Assembly: GCF_030698125.1 (NCBI RefSeq)
Contig: NZ_JAUYNV010000025.1
Span: 124,001 to 188,000, forward strand
Source: Methyloversatilis sp.
GTDB taxonomy: Bacteria; Pseudomonadota; Gammaproteobacteria; Burkholderiales; Rhodocyclaceae
Direction: 5' to 3'
Length of the DNA stretch: 64,000 nucleotides
The translations under genes and the position numbers were made by a program. Positions within the stretch are counted from its first letter, which is position 1. The number at the start of each line of letters is the position of its first letter. Below, in pieces: positions 8,709 through 17,714 of the stretch. The notes below the pieces were generated by a model that did not search any database, was not told where the DNA came from, and was given only the letters and a program-made list of their open reading frames with translations.

Positions 8709-9830
8709 ATGAACGCGCCGACCGTATCGTTCGATCGGGAAGGTGCTGCGCAGGTCGCGTCGCTGCAGGGCGACTGGACGTTGCAGGGGCTGGAAGGCCG
8801 CATCGATGCGTTGCGCGCCGCGCTCGACACGGGTGAGGCACGGGCGGCCGCTCGCTGGGATCTGACCGGTATCGCACGCATCGACAGCCTTGGCGCCTGT
8901 CTGCTGTGGCGCATCTGGGGCGACCGTCTGCCGCCGGCGCTTGACGCCGGCGAGCACACGCTCGCCATGCTGGAGTCGGCCTCGGCGCTTGGCGTACGCA
9001 GTCGTGTGGCGCCGCCGACGACGTCCTTCGACTCGCTGGCAGCACTGGGCCGCGCCGGTTTGTCGTTCGCACGGCAGACCGGCGATCTGGTCGCACTGAT
9101 CGGCCAGTTGCTGCTCGACCTGATGCACATTGCCCGCCGGCCGCAGGACGCGCCGTTGCGCGAAATTTCCGCCAATCTGTACAAGACCGGCGTCAGTGCG
9201 CTGCCGATCACCGCGCTGGTCGGCTTCCTGATCGGCGTCGTGCTGTCGTATCTGTCGGCGCTGCAGCTCAAGACCTTCGGTGCCGATGTGTTCATCGTCA
9301 ATATCCTGGGCATCGGTATCGTGCGCGAACTCGGACCGGTGCTGGTCGCCGTGCTGGTGGCCGGGCGATCAGGCTCGGCGATGACGGCGCAGCTGGGCGT
9401 GATGCGGGTGACCGAAGAGATCGATGCGCTGGCGACGATGGGCGTGCAGCGCAGCCTGCGCCTCGTATTGCCCAAGGTGCTGGCACTGGTCACGGCGCTG
9501 CCGCTGCTGGTGCTCTGGACATCATCGGCTGCACTGTTCGGCGGCATGGTGGCCGCATCGATACAGCTCGACATGAGCTATGGCTTCTTTCTCGATACGC
9601 TGCCACGCGTGGTACCGATCGCCAACCTGTACATCGGGCTGGCGAAAGGCGTTGCATTCGGGTTGGTGATCGCGCTGGTGGCCTGTCATTTCGGACTGTC
9701 GGTAAAGCCCAATACCGAAAGCCTGTCGTCGAACACCACCAAATCGGTGGTCAGCGCCATCACCTGCGTCATTCTGGTCGACGCACTGTTCGCCATCGCC
9801 ACGCGTCACATCGGGCTGCCAGGCGGATGA
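8709..9830 (+). CDS. MlaE-family lipid ABC transporter permease with N-terminal STAS domain
   Basis: 373 residues. Residues about 10-100 form a STAS-like domain (WDLTGIARIDSLGACLLWRI), the part that is a separate MlaB protein in E. coli. From about 115 on it is an MlaE/YrbE permease: LYKTGVSALPITALVGFLIG, IVRELGPVLVAVLVAGRSGSA, MGVQRSLRLVLPKVLA and about five membrane helices. Works with the following ATPase and MCE protein to move phospholipid between inner membrane and periplasm. Starts seven bases after ppx; its stop overlaps the ATPase start (ATGA). The fusion arrangement is found in other proteobacteria and plants, but differs from the classic mlaFEDCB order. Confidence 0.93.
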   Translation: MNAPTVSFDREGAAQVASLQGDWTLQGLEGRIDALRAALDTGEARAAARWDLTGIARIDSLGACLLWRIWGDRLPPALDAGEHTLAMLESASALGVRSRVAPPTTSFDSLAALGRAGLSFARQTGDLVALIGQLLLDLMHIARRPQDAPLREISANLYKTGVSALPITALVGFLIGVVLSYLSALQLKTFGADVFIVNILGIGIVRELGPVLVAVLVAGRSGSAMTAQLGVMRVTEEIDALATMGVQRSLRLVLPKVLALVTALPLLVLWTSSAALFGGMVAASIQLDMSYGFFLDTLPRVVPIANLYIGLAKGVAFGLVIALVACHFGLSVKPNTESLSSNTTKSVVSAITCVILVDALFAIATRHIGLPGG

Positions 9831-10597
9831 GCGCGCCGGTCATCGACATTCGCGGGCTGGTGACGCGCTTTGGCACGAATGTCGTGCATCAGGACATCGA
9901 CCTGTCCGTCGCGGCCGGCGAAGTGGTTGCGCTGGTCGGCGGCTCGGGCAGCGGCAAGACGACCTTGCTGCGTCAGGTGATCGGGCTGCTGCAGCCGGAC
10001 GCCGGGCAGATCCGCGTGTTCGGCCAGCCGCTGTTCTCCGGCGACGCCCTGGCCGATCGCCGGCTGCGCCAGCGCTTCGGCGTGCTGTTCCAGCAGGGCG
10101 CGCTGTTCTCGGCGCTCAATGTGCTCGAAAACATTGCTTTCCCGCTGCGCGAGCTGCGCTGGCTCGATCGCGCCACCATCCGCGACCTGGTGATGATGAA
10201 ACTGGCCATGGTGGAACTCGAACCCCGGCATGCCTGGCTGATGCCGTCCGAACTGTCGGGCGGCATGATCAAACGGGTGGCGCTGGCACGGGCGCTGTCA
10301 CTCGAACCCGAACTTCTGCTGCTCGACGAACCTACCGCCGGCCTTGACCCTGACCGCTCGGCCGCTTTCGTCAGCCTGATCCGCACGCTGCGCGGGCAAC
10401 TCGGCCTGACCGTCGTCCTGGTCACCCATGACATCGATACGCTGACAGCGCTGGCAACACAGGTCGCCGTGCTGGGCGAGCGACGTATACTGGCCTATGG
10501 CCCGCTTGATCACGTCATGAACGTCGACCATCCGTTCATCCAGAACTTCTTCGCCTCCGGTCGCGTGCAGCGCACGCCGGACACCACGGTGCGCTGA
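9827..10597 (+). CDS. MlaF-like ABC transporter ATP-binding protein
   Basis: 256 residues. Complete ABC ATPase: Walker A GGSGSGKTTLL (about 38-48), Q-loop FQQGALFSAL, signature LSGGMIKRVALARAL with the LSGGM form typical of Mla/Ttg2 ATPases, Walker B LLLLDEPTAGLDP, and the switch histidine in LVTHD. It powers lipid movement by the preceding permease. It overlaps that gene by four bases and precedes the MCE protein by two bases, so the three are one translational unit. Confidence 0.94.
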   Translation: MSAPVIDIRGLVTRFGTNVVHQDIDLSVAAGEVVALVGGSGSGKTTLLRQVIGLLQPDAGQIRVFGQPLFSGDALADRRLRQRFGVLFQQGALFSALNVLENIAFPLRELRWLDRATIRDLVMMKLAMVELEPRHAWLMPSELSGGMIKRVALARALSLEPELLLLDEPTAGLDPDRSAAFVSLIRTLRGQLGLTVVLVTHDIDTLTALATQVAVLGERRILAYGPLDHVMNVDHPFIQNFFASGRVQRTPDTTVR

Positions 10598-10599
10598 AA

Positions 10600-11577
10600 A
10601 TGGAAAATCGCGCCCACGCCCTTGCCGCCGGGCTGTTCCTTTTGCTCATGGGCGCCTGTGTCGGTCTCGCCACGTGGTATCTGTCGAGCGACAGCGAAAT
10701 GGGGCGCGAATATGTGCTGGTGACGACCTCGAATGTCAGCGGACTCAGTCCGCAGGCACAGGTTCGCTATCGCGGTATCCGGGTCGGCAAGGTCAAGGAG
10801 ATTTCAATCAATCCCGACGCACCGCGCGAAATCCATGTGCGCATCGACATTCCGGAGCGTTTTCCGGTCACCGCCGCCACGCGTGCGCGGCTTTCCTATC
10901 TCGGCGTGACCGGTCTTGCGCTGATCGATCTCGACGACGACGGTTCCGATCCGGCGCCGCTGCGGGCCGATGGTCAGGCCCCGGCCCGCATACCGCTCGG
11001 TGGCTCGCAGTTCGAAGCGCTCGGTTCGCAGGCAACGGACACCATGGCCGTGTTGCGGCAGGTGCTGCTGCGCGTGAATGTACTGTTCGATGACGGCAAT
11101 ATCGAGCGGATTTCCGGCGTGCTGGCCAATCTGCGGTCGGCCACAGCACACGTGGATACGTCGCTGGCCGGGCTTCCCGCAGTGCTCGACCAAGCCCGAC
11201 AGACCTTCGAGCGTACGCAGGCCGTCATGTCACCGCAGAATGTCGAACGGTTGAGCGGCATTCTGGCCAGTGTCGAACAGACCAGCGGAGAAGGTCGTCG
11301 GGCCGCAGAAGACCTGCGCGCCCTGCTGGGTTCAATGAAACAGCTGGCCGATCGCGTCGATGCACTGGCTGCGGTGGCCGGACAACAGGTCACCGACGAC
11401 ACCTTGCCCCGACTGCAGACCCTGATCGACGAGGTGCAGCGCAATGCGCGCCAGCTCAACCGGGTCTTGGGCGAGCTTGAATCATCGCCGCAGACACTTC
11501 TGCTGGGGCGAGAAACATCCCGCGCCGGACCGGGTGAACCCGGTTTCGCGCCAGCCACGGAAGGAGCGGGTCGATGA
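10600..11577 (+). CDS. MlaD/MCE-domain lipid-binding protein
   Basis: 325 residues. One N-terminal membrane helix (about 8-30, LAAGLFLLLMGACVGLATWY) anchors a periplasmic MCE domain (about 38-118: VSGLSPQAQVRYRGIRVGKV, ARLSYLGVTGLALIDL). The remainder (about 140-300) is helical with repeated leucines and probably forms the long coiled-coil assembly seen in extended MCE proteins; E. coli MlaD itself is only about 180 residues. It binds phospholipid in the periplasm and hands it to or from the permease. Overlaps the next lipoprotein gene by four bases. Confidence 0.93.
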   Translation: MENRAHALAAGLFLLLMGACVGLATWYLSSDSEMGREYVLVTTSNVSGLSPQAQVRYRGIRVGKVKEISINPDAPREIHVRIDIPERFPVTAATRARLSYLGVTGLALIDLDDDGSDPAPLRADGQAPARIPLGGSQFEALGSQATDTMAVLRQVLLRVNVLFDDGNIERISGVLANLRSATAHVDTSLAGLPAVLDQARQTFERTQAVMSPQNVERLSGILASVEQTSGEGRRAAEDLRALLGSMKQLADRVDALAAVAGQQVTDDTLPRLQTLIDEVQRNARQLNRVLGELESSPQTLLLGRETSRAGPGEPGFAPATEGAGR

Positions 11578-12185
11578 AGGCTGGATCAATGCGGCGGGTC
11601 CGGACGGCCGTGCTGTCGCTCATGCTGGCAGGGCTGGCGGGCTGCGGGCCGCTGGTCAGTCGTCCGCCGGCACCGGCACTGCACGATCTGGGCAGTGCAC
11701 GGGCCACGTTGCAGCGCATCCCGGGGCTGCGCGCCATAGAAGTCCGTTCGCCGAGCTGGCTCGACGGCAGCGCGATGCATTACCGCCTGGCCTATGAAAG
11801 TGCAACGCGCCGCGACGTTTATGCGTTCAGCCGCTGGGCTGCTTCGCCACCGGAAATGCTGACCGTCGCGTTGCGCCAGATGCTGCAGACCGACGACGCC
11901 GGCACCGGCCCGGGTTGCCGGCTGCGGGTCGACATCGATGAATTCATCCAGCACTACGACCGGGCGGACAGTGCGCGCGCATTGCTGTCGGGTCGCGCAG
12001 TATTGACCGACGTGCGTGGTCAGCGTGTGCTGGCCAGCCTGCCATTCGCGATCAGCGAACCGGCAAGCGGCGCCGACGCGGCCGCCGGTGTGGCGGCATC
12101 GGCGCGGGCCGTCGATGCGCTGGGTGTCCGGATTGCCGGCTGGATTGAATCATCGACCATGAATGGCGCTCACGATGGCTGCTGA
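11574..12185 (+). CDS. ABC-type transport auxiliary lipoprotein (PqiC/DUF330-like)
   Basis: 203 residues. Lipoprotein signal with lipobox LAGC, cysteine 24. The mature domain begins with the family's LHDLGSARATLQRIPGLRAIEV and continues with SAMHYRLAYESATRRDVYAFSRWAASPPEML, the usual layout of lipoproteins that accompany MCE transporters. It probably sits in the outer membrane and docks the MCE protein. AAGGAG lies eight bases before the ATG, which overlaps the MCE gene's stop. This gene replaces mlaC/mlaA in this type of system; neither is present in the window. Confidence 0.88.
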   Translation: MKAGSMRRVRTAVLSLMLAGLAGCGPLVSRPPAPALHDLGSARATLQRIPGLRAIEVRSPSWLDGSAMHYRLAYESATRRDVYAFSRWAASPPEMLTVALRQMLQTDDAGTGPGCRLRVDIDEFIQHYDRADSARALLSGRAVLTDVRGQRVLASLPFAISEPASGADAAAGVAASARAVDALGVRIAGWIESSTMNGAHDGC

Positions 12186-12912
12186 GAAGCCGAAATCGTC
12201 GCCCGCGCCGGATGCCGGCCGCGGTCTGTTGCAGGCGGCACTCGATCAGGTGATCGATGCCGTATGGACGGGTGTGCGCTGCGCACGCGCGTCCATCATG
12301 CTGGCCGACGGCGAGGGTGAGCACGCGTTGCTCGGGCTTGCGGCGTGGCGCGGCGAACTGGCCGAAGACGCCTTGCAGGTGCGGGTCGGTGTCGGCATGT
12401 CGACCTCGGGCAACGTGCTGGCGACCGGTGTTGCGCAGCGTATCGATGACGTCGATGCAACCGCGCCGGATGTCCGGGTGCGGCGCGAGGGCGGTAGTTT
12501 CATCTGCCAGCCGCTTCCCCTGGATGGCCGCGTTCTGGGCGTCATCAATGTGCGCCGGCCACGCGGAGAAGCCCCCTTCACCGCGATCGACCAGCAGTTG
12601 CTGGCGGCGCTGGCACTTTATGCGGGCAAGGCGATACAGGTCGCGCAGCTGGCTTACCTGCTGAATTCGGGTTTTGCGCAGCGCGCGCTGGAAAGCGGCG
12701 GCAATGTGCCGCTGCCGGCCATGGATGCCTTCACGCAAGGCGCGGCACAGCCAGCCCAGATGGCCAAGCTGCTGGCCAAGTCCTTCTATCGGGAAATGAA
12801 GTCAGCCGGCTTCGGACCGAACCAGATCGTCGCCGCGGCCGGCGAAATCATCGATCAGCTGTCAGGCAGCCTGCGCAAGCACGGCCAGCGCATCGGCCGC
12901 AGCAAGTCGTAA
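12163..12912 (+). CDS. GAF-domain protein at the end of the lipid-transport operon
   Basis: 249 residues. A GAF domain spans about 22-165 (ARASIMLADGEGEHALLGLAAW, VGVGMSTSGNVLATG, FICQPLPLDGRVLGVINVRRP, FTAIDQQLLAALALYAG). The C-terminal part (195-245) is a basic helical segment, LLAKSFYREMKSAGFGPNQI, that resembles the short tail found in some transcription-linked GAF proteins but matches no DNA-binding motif I can name. It overlaps the end of the lipoprotein gene by 23 bases; an alternative ATG lies at 12175. Ligand and output are unknown. Position suggests it senses or tunes the transporter, which is inference only. Confidence 0.8.
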   Translation: MALTMAAEKPKSSPAPDAGRGLLQAALDQVIDAVWTGVRCARASIMLADGEGEHALLGLAAWRGELAEDALQVRVGVGMSTSGNVLATGVAQRIDDVDATAPDVRVRREGGSFICQPLPLDGRVLGVINVRRPRGEAPFTAIDQQLLAALALYAGKAIQVAQLAYLLNSGFAQRALESGGNVPLPAMDAFTQGAAQPAQMAKLLAKSFYREMKSAGFGPNQIVAAAGEIIDQLSGSLRKHGQRIGRSKS

Positions 12913-12931
12913 GCAAGCTGCGGCCGGACGA

Positions 12932-13309
12932 TCAGGCGATGGAAGCGGTGTAGCGCGCGGCGTCCATCAGGACGTCGAGCTCGCCGGCGTCATCAGGCTT
13001 GATGACGAACATCCAGGCTCCGTACGGGTCCTTGTTGACCTGTTCGGGGGCGTCCGCGACCGGCGGATTGACCGCCGTCACCGTGCCCGATACCGGTGCA
13101 TGGATATCCGAAGCCGACTTGACCGATTCGATGACGGCCATCGAGTCGCTGCGCGCAACCTGCTGACCGACCTCGGGTAATTGAAGGAAAACCACGTCGC
13201 CCAGCGCGTCCTGGGCGTGGTCGGTGATGCCGACCGTCACGCTGCCATCCTGTTCGATCCTGACCCATTCATGCGTGTCGGTGTAGCGGAGAGTGTCCGG
13301 GTGATTCAT
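12932..13309 (-). CDS. gcvH: Glycine cleavage system H protein
   Basis: 125 residues from MNHPDTLRYTDTHEW. A lipoyl-carrier protein of the glycine cleavage system: the lipoylated lysine is K64 in AVIESVKSASDI, and the closing VNKDPYGAWMFVIKPDD is typical. It shuttles the methylamine group between the P, T and L proteins. gcvT and gcvP are not next to it, so it stands alone here; lone gcvH genes can also serve as lipoate carriers. It converges with the GAF protein gene and is divergent from the PHP-family nuclease gene. Confidence 0.96.
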   Translation of the reverse strand: MNHPDTLRYTDTHEWVRIEQDGSVTVGITDHAQDALGDVVFLQLPEVGQQVARSDSMAVIESVKSASDIHAPVSGTVTAVNPPVADAPEQVNKDPYGAWMFVIKPDDAGELDVLMDAARYTASIA

Positions 13310-13383
13310 TGCGGTTCCAGGTTGAAATGACCAGCGTGAATTGTAGCTGCGCCGGGCGGGGGACGATGGCCTGATAGAATCCA

Positions 13384-14247
13384 ATGGATATGAACGCTGA
13401 CCTGCACTGCCATTCCTGCCACTCCGACGGTGTGCTTGCGCCATCGGCCCTGGCTGCCCGCGCAGCGGCGAACGGCGTCGAACTGTGGTCTCTGACCGAT
13501 CACGACACGCTGAGCGGACTCGAAGAAGCGCGGAATGCTGCGCTCGAGCGCGGTCTGTCCTTCATTGACGGCGTCGAAGTGTCTGTGACCTGGGGCGGCA
13601 TTACGGTTCATGTCGTGGGGCTGGGCGTCGATCCGACGAACGCGGATCTGGCTGCCGGCCTGACCCGGGTGCGCAGCGGGCGCGATGCGCGCGCCCTGCG
13701 CATCGCCGATGAACTTTCATTGCTGGGCGTGGTTGCGCCCTACGAAAACGCCATGCGCCACGCCGGCAACCCCACACTCGTCGGACGCTCGCACTTTGCG
13801 CGCGTGCTGGTGGAGCAGGGCTACGCAGGCGATATCCATGCGGTGTTCCGCAACTTTCTGGTTCCCGGCCGACCCGGCTTTGTCGACCACCGGTGGACCA
13901 CGCTGGCGCAGGCACTGGCCTGGATACATGGCGCCGGCGGCGTCGCAGTGATTGCCCATCCAGGGCGTTACCGCATTTCGGGTGAGCGGATCGAACAGTT
14001 GCTCGAAGAATTCCATGCGCTCGGCGGCCGCGGCATCGAAGTGATATCCGGCTCGCACGGCGACGCGGAAGTGCGTACCTTTGCCCGCCTGGCACGCCGG
14101 TTCGGCTTCTACGCCTCGCGCGCTTCGGATTTTCACGCGCCTGACGAAAGCGCGGTGGATCTGGGGCGCAGCGCGCCGTTGCCTGACGATCTGAAGCCGA
14201 TATGGCAGGCACCGGAACTCAACCAGCGCGTGATCTGCATGAACTGA
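13384..14247 (+). CDS. rnm: PHP-domain 5'-3' exoribonuclease (RNase AM / YciV family)
   Basis: 287 residues. PHP phosphoesterase domain with metal ligands in DLHCHSCHSDG (6-16), TDHDTLSG, DGVEVSVTWGG, VIAHPGRYR and ASDFHAPDE. The family in E. coli (YciV, formerly TrpH) is a 5'-3' exonuclease that matures the 5' ends of rRNAs and degrades short oligonucleotides. A second ATG two codons in (MNADLHCH) is also possible. The neighbouring Sua5/YciO gene is a frequent companion, as in E. coli yciV-yciO. Confidence 0.9.
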   Translation: MDMNADLHCHSCHSDGVLAPSALAARAAANGVELWSLTDHDTLSGLEEARNAALERGLSFIDGVEVSVTWGGITVHVVGLGVDPTNADLAAGLTRVRSGRDARALRIADELSLLGVVAPYENAMRHAGNPTLVGRSHFARVLVEQGYAGDIHAVFRNFLVPGRPGFVDHRWTTLAQALAWIHGAGGVAVIAHPGRYRISGERIEQLLEEFHALGGRGIEVISGSHGDAEVRTFARLARRFGFYASRASDFHAPDESAVDLGRSAPLPDDLKPIWQAPELNQRVICMN

Positions 14248-14354
14248 GCTCGCGCAGCGCGTCCTGAAGCGACCTGTGACCCGCGACGTGCCCGAGACAA
14301 CTGACCCAGACGACCGCCACAGATTTTTCTCCCCGATTTTCCCTTCGATCCCAA

Positions 14355-14987
14355 TTGGCCCAACTTTTCAATCTTCACCCCGACAATCCGCAGCCCAGAC
14401 TGATACGACAGGCGGCCGACATCCTGCGATCCGGCGGACTGGCAGCCATCCCGACCGACTGCGCCTATTCGCTGGTCGGCCACATGGGCGATGCACAGGT
14501 TCTGGAACGCATCCGGCGCATTCGCGGCGTCGACGCGCAGCATCACTTCACGCTGATGTGCCGCGACCTGTCGGAAATCGCCAGCCTTGCGCGCGTCGAC
14601 AACACACAGTTCCGGCTGTTGAAGAGCGCCACGCCCGGCGCCTACACCTTCATTCTGGAAGCGACGCGCGAACTGCCCCGCCGCATGCTGCATCCGAAGC
14701 GCAAGACCATCGGGCTGCGCGTGCCCGACCATCCCGTCGTGTCCAGCCTGCTGGCCGAACTGGGCGAGCCGCTGCTCGGATCGACGCTGCTGCTGCCCGG
14801 CGAAGAGCTGCCGCTGACCGATGCAGACGACATCCGCGAGCGCCTGCAGCACGAACTGGATCTGGTGATCGAAGCCGGTTCGTGCGGCACCCGGCCGACC
14901 TCGGTGATCGATCTGTCGTCCGGCGAGCCGGTGCTGATACGCGCCGGCGCGGGTGACGTGTCGCGCTTCGGTCTCGAAGAATCGTGA
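14355..14987 (+). CDS. Sua5/YciO/YrdC-family protein (threonylcarbamoyl-AMP synthase-like)
   Basis: 210 residues. The YrdC-like fold is shown by LRSGGLAAIPTDCAYSLVGHM (24-44), HHFTLMCRDLSEIA, TPGAYTFILEATRELPRRM, KTIGLRVPDHPV and GSCGTRPTSVIDL. YrdC/TsaC makes threonylcarbamoyl-AMP for tRNA t6A37. This copy is nearer to YciO, which keeps the fold, and it follows the yciV-like gene as in E. coli. The start appears to be TTG at 14355 (reading M-A-Q-L-F-N-L-H-P); no ATG is available in frame nearby. Whether it is the essential TsaC or the YciO paralogue cannot be settled here. Confidence 0.85.
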   Translation: MAQLFNLHPDNPQPRLIRQAADILRSGGLAAIPTDCAYSLVGHMGDAQVLERIRRIRGVDAQHHFTLMCRDLSEIASLARVDNTQFRLLKSATPGAYTFILEATRELPRRMLHPKRKTIGLRVPDHPVVSSLLAELGEPLLGSTLLLPGEELPLTDADDIRERLQHELDLVIEAGSCGTRPTSVIDLSSGEPVLIRAGAGDVSRFGLEES

Positions 14988-15012
14988 GCGCATCCTTCCG
15001 CAGGGAGCGCAC

Positions 15013-15669
15013 ATGGATGACATGATCGCGCGACTTGCCGTCATCATCATTCCCGTGGTGCTGGCGATTACCCTGCATGAGGCCGCGCACGGCTATGTCG
15101 CGCTGCTCAAGGGGGACCCGACCGCGCATCTGGCGGGTCGCATCACGGCCAACCCGTTCAAGCACATTGATCCGGTCGGTACGATACTGGTGCCGCTGGT
15201 CATGTATTTCGGCGCCGCGATGCTCGGTCAGCCCGGGCTGCTGTTCGGCTGGGCCAAGCCGGTACCGGTCAATTTTTCACTTCTGCGCCGTCCCAAGCAG
15301 GACATGCTGTGGGTGGCCGCCGCCGGACCGGGCGCCAATCTGGTCATGGCCGTGATCTGGGGGCTGGTCTACAAATTTGCATTGGACGCCTCTCCCCAGT
15401 ATTTTGGCGAGCCGCTGACGCTGATGGCGGAGGCGGGCATCCTGATCAACCTGCTGCTGATGGTTCTCAACCTGCTGCCGGTTCCACCGCTGGACGGCGG
15501 CCGCATCATGGTGAGTCTGCTGCCGCGCGGACCGTCGATGGCCTTCGCGCGGCTTGAGCCCTACGGCCTGTTCCTGCTGCTTGCGCTTTTGCTGACCGGC
15601 GTGCTGGGGGATATCCTGCGCCCGCTGCTGACGCTGGCCAGGATGGCCCTGATTGCGCTGCTTTTCTGA
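15013..15669 (+). CDS. Site-2 protease-family (M50) membrane metalloprotease
   Basis: 218 residues from MDDMIARLAVIII; AGGGAG lies seven bases before the ATG. Zinc-binding HEAAH at 22-26 inside the first membrane helix, and the third ligand in NLLPVPPLDGGRI (about 155-167). About five or six membrane helices, the compact form of the family without PDZ domain. It should cleave substrates within or near the membrane; the substrate is unknown. The gene precedes trpS by 18 bases, a neighbourhood seen in many betaproteobacteria. Confidence 0.92.
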   Translation: MDDMIARLAVIIIPVVLAITLHEAAHGYVALLKGDPTAHLAGRITANPFKHIDPVGTILVPLVMYFGAAMLGQPGLLFGWAKPVPVNFSLLRRPKQDMLWVAAAGPGANLVMAVIWGLVYKFALDASPQYFGEPLTLMAEAGILINLLLMVLNLLPVPPLDGGRIMVSLLPRGPSMAFARLEPYGLFLLLALLLTGVLGDILRPLLTLARMALIALLF

Positions 15670-15687
15670 ACTGGATGAATCCACACC

Positions 15688-16890
15688 ATGTACGCTGAAC
15701 GTGTTCTTTCCGGCATGCGCCCGACCGGGCGTCTGCACCTCGGCCACTACCACGGGGTGCTGAAGAACTGGGTACGTCTGCAACACGAGTACCCCTGTCT
15801 GTTCTTCGTCGCCGACTGGCATGCGCTGACCACCAACTACGAAGACACTCAGGTCATCGAACGCAGCGTGTGGGACATGCTGATCGACTGGCTGGCGGCT
15901 GGCGTCGATCCGTCGCAGGCAACGCTGTTCATCCAGTCGAGGGTGCCCGAGCACGCCGAACTGCATCTGCTGCTGTCGATGATGTGCCCGCTTGGCTGGC
16001 TGGAACGCGTGCCGACCTACAAGGACCAGCAGGACAAGCTGTCCGACAGGGATCTGGCAACCTACGGCTTTCTCGGCTACCCGCTGCTGCAGTCGGCCGA
16101 CATCCTGATCTACCGCGCCAATCTGGTGCCGGTGGGTGAGGATCAGGTGCCGCACGTCGAGCTGACGCGCGAAGTCGCGCGCCGCTTCAATCACCTGTAC
16201 GGACGCGAGCCGGGGTTCGAGGAAAAGGCACGCGAAGCGGTGAAGAAGCTCGGCGGCAAACGCGGCAAGCTTTACGAGGAACTGCGCACGCTGTACCAGC
16301 AGGAAGGTCGCGACGAGGCACTGGAACAGGCGCATGCGCTGCTCGACGAGGCACAGAGCCTGAGTCTGGGTGACCGCGAGCGGCTGTACGGCTACCTGGA
16401 AGGCGGCGGCAAGATGATTCTGGCCGAGCCCGGCGCGCTGCTGACCGAAGCGGCGCGCATGCCGGGGCTGGATGGACAGAAGATGTCGAAGTCTTACAAC
16501 AACACGCTGATGCTGCGCGAAGAACCGGATCTGGTCACCAAGAAGATCCGCGGCATGAAAACCGACACGCAGCGCGTGCGACGTACCGATCCGGGTGACC
16601 CGGATCGCTGCCCGGTCTGGCAGTTCCACGTCATCTATTCCGACGACAGCACGAAGCAGTGGGTGCAGGAGGGCTGTCGCTCGGCCGGCATCGGCTGCCT
16701 CGATTGCAAGCAGCCGGTGATCGATGCCGTGCTGAAGGAACAGGCGCCGATCCATGAACGTGCGCGACAATACGAGGAAGACCCCATGCTGTTGCGCAAC
16801 ATCGTCGCCGACGGCTGCGAGCGCGCGCGCAAGCTGGCGTCGGAAACGATGCGCGACGTGCGCGAAGCCATGGGTCTGAACTACGCCTGA
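15688..16890 (+). CDS. trpS: Tryptophanyl-tRNA synthetase
   Basis: 400 residues. Class I synthetase charging tRNA-Trp. The HIGH-like motif is in RPTGRLHLGHYHG (10-22), the KMSKS loop in GLDGQKMSKSYNNTLM. Compared with the 334-residue E. coli enzyme it has an inserted segment (about 170-255, FEEKAREAVKKLGGKRGKLY onwards), which is usual in betaproteobacterial TrpS. The stop TGA shares its last base with the ATG of scpA. Confidence 0.97.
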   Translation: MYAERVLSGMRPTGRLHLGHYHGVLKNWVRLQHEYPCLFFVADWHALTTNYEDTQVIERSVWDMLIDWLAAGVDPSQATLFIQSRVPEHAELHLLLSMMCPLGWLERVPTYKDQQDKLSDRDLATYGFLGYPLLQSADILIYRANLVPVGEDQVPHVELTREVARRFNHLYGREPGFEEKAREAVKKLGGKRGKLYEELRTLYQQEGRDEALEQAHALLDEAQSLSLGDRERLYGYLEGGGKMILAEPGALLTEAARMPGLDGQKMSKSYNNTLMLREEPDLVTKKIRGMKTDTQRVRRTDPGDPDRCPVWQFHVIYSDDSTKQWVQEGCRSAGIGCLDCKQPVIDAVLKEQAPIHERARQYEEDPMLLRNIVADGCERARKLASETMRDVREAMGLNYA

Positions 16891-17714
16891 TGTCGGGCGA
16901 CGCGCTCCTGGTTGAAGCTGCTGCGCCGACACCGGTGCGGTTGTATGGCGAGACGCTGGAAAAACTTCCGCTCGACCTGTACATTCCGCCCGACGCGCTC
17001 GAAGTGTTCCTGGATGCGTTCCAGGGTCCGCTCGATCTGCTGCTCTACCTGATCCGCAAGGCGAATGTCGACATCCTCGATATTCCGATGGCGCCGCTGA
17101 CCGCGCAGTATCTGGTCTATGTCGAGGCGATGCGCGAGCACCGCCTTGAACTTGCAGCCGAATATCTGCTGATGGCCGCAATGCTCCTGGAGATCAAATC
17201 CCGGATGTTGCTGCCGCGTCTGCCGCGCGAATCGACGGACGAAGGAGAGGATCCGCGTGCCGAACTCGTTCGGCGGCTGATCGAATACGAACAGATGAAA
17301 GCAGCTTCGCTCGCGCTCGACGCCATTCCGCGCGCGCAGCGTGAGCATGAATGGGTGGGCGTGCAGGTTGCCGAGCGCATTGCCGAAATCCAGCCTGCGG
17401 TAAGCGCCGCGGATCTTCAACTGGCCTGGCTGGCGCTGATGCGGCATGCCGACGTCACCCGTCATCACAAGGTCAGTCGCGAGGCCCTGTCGGTGCGTGA
17501 GTTCATGTCCGGCATCCTGCGACGCCTGACGGACGAAGGTTCGCTACGCTTCGACCAGCTGTTCGAAGCCGGCGCGCCGGCAGCGCAGATGGTGGTGAAT
17601 TTTCTCGCGGTGCTTGAACTGGCCCGCGAGAACCTGATTGAACTGCTTCAGATTGAAGCTTTTGCGCCGATTTATGTCCGACACGCCACACCTGCTGTCG
17701 CCGAACCCGTCTGA
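16890..17714 (+). CDS. scpA: Segregation and condensation protein ScpA
   Basis: 274 residues. Kleisin subunit that bridges the SMC heads in the bacterial condensin. Recognised by [28 protein letters not shown] split over about 44-72, [21 protein letters not shown] and the C-terminal winged-helix segment [13 protein letters not shown]...[18 protein letters not shown]. The N-terminal 35 residues are an extra tail. It overlaps trpS by one base and scpB by 41 bases, so ScpA and ScpB are translationally coupled. Confidence 0.95.
   Translation: MSGDALLVEAAAPTPVRLYGETLEKLPLDLYIPPDALEVFLDAFQGPLDLLLYLIRKANVDILDIPMAPLTAQYLVYVEAMREHRLELAAEYLLMAAMLLEIKSRMLLPRLPRESTDEGEDPRAELVRRLIEYEQMKAASLALDAIPRAQREHEWVGVQVAERIAEIQPAVSAADLQLAWLALMRHADVTRHHKVSREALSVREFMSGILRRLTDEGSLRFDQLFEAGAPAAQMVVNFLAVLELARENLIELLQIEAFAPIYVRHATPAVAEPV

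Noticed and set aside
7100-9574. 824-codon open frame on the minus strand across ppx and the MlaE-like gene
   Set aside because: It is antisense to two clear genes, has no domain, and its Arg/Ala/Ser composition is typical of a high-GC shadow frame.
15277-17181. 634-codon open frame antisense to the M50 protease, trpS and scpA
   Set aside because: Antisense to three well-supported genes; composition of a shadow frame.
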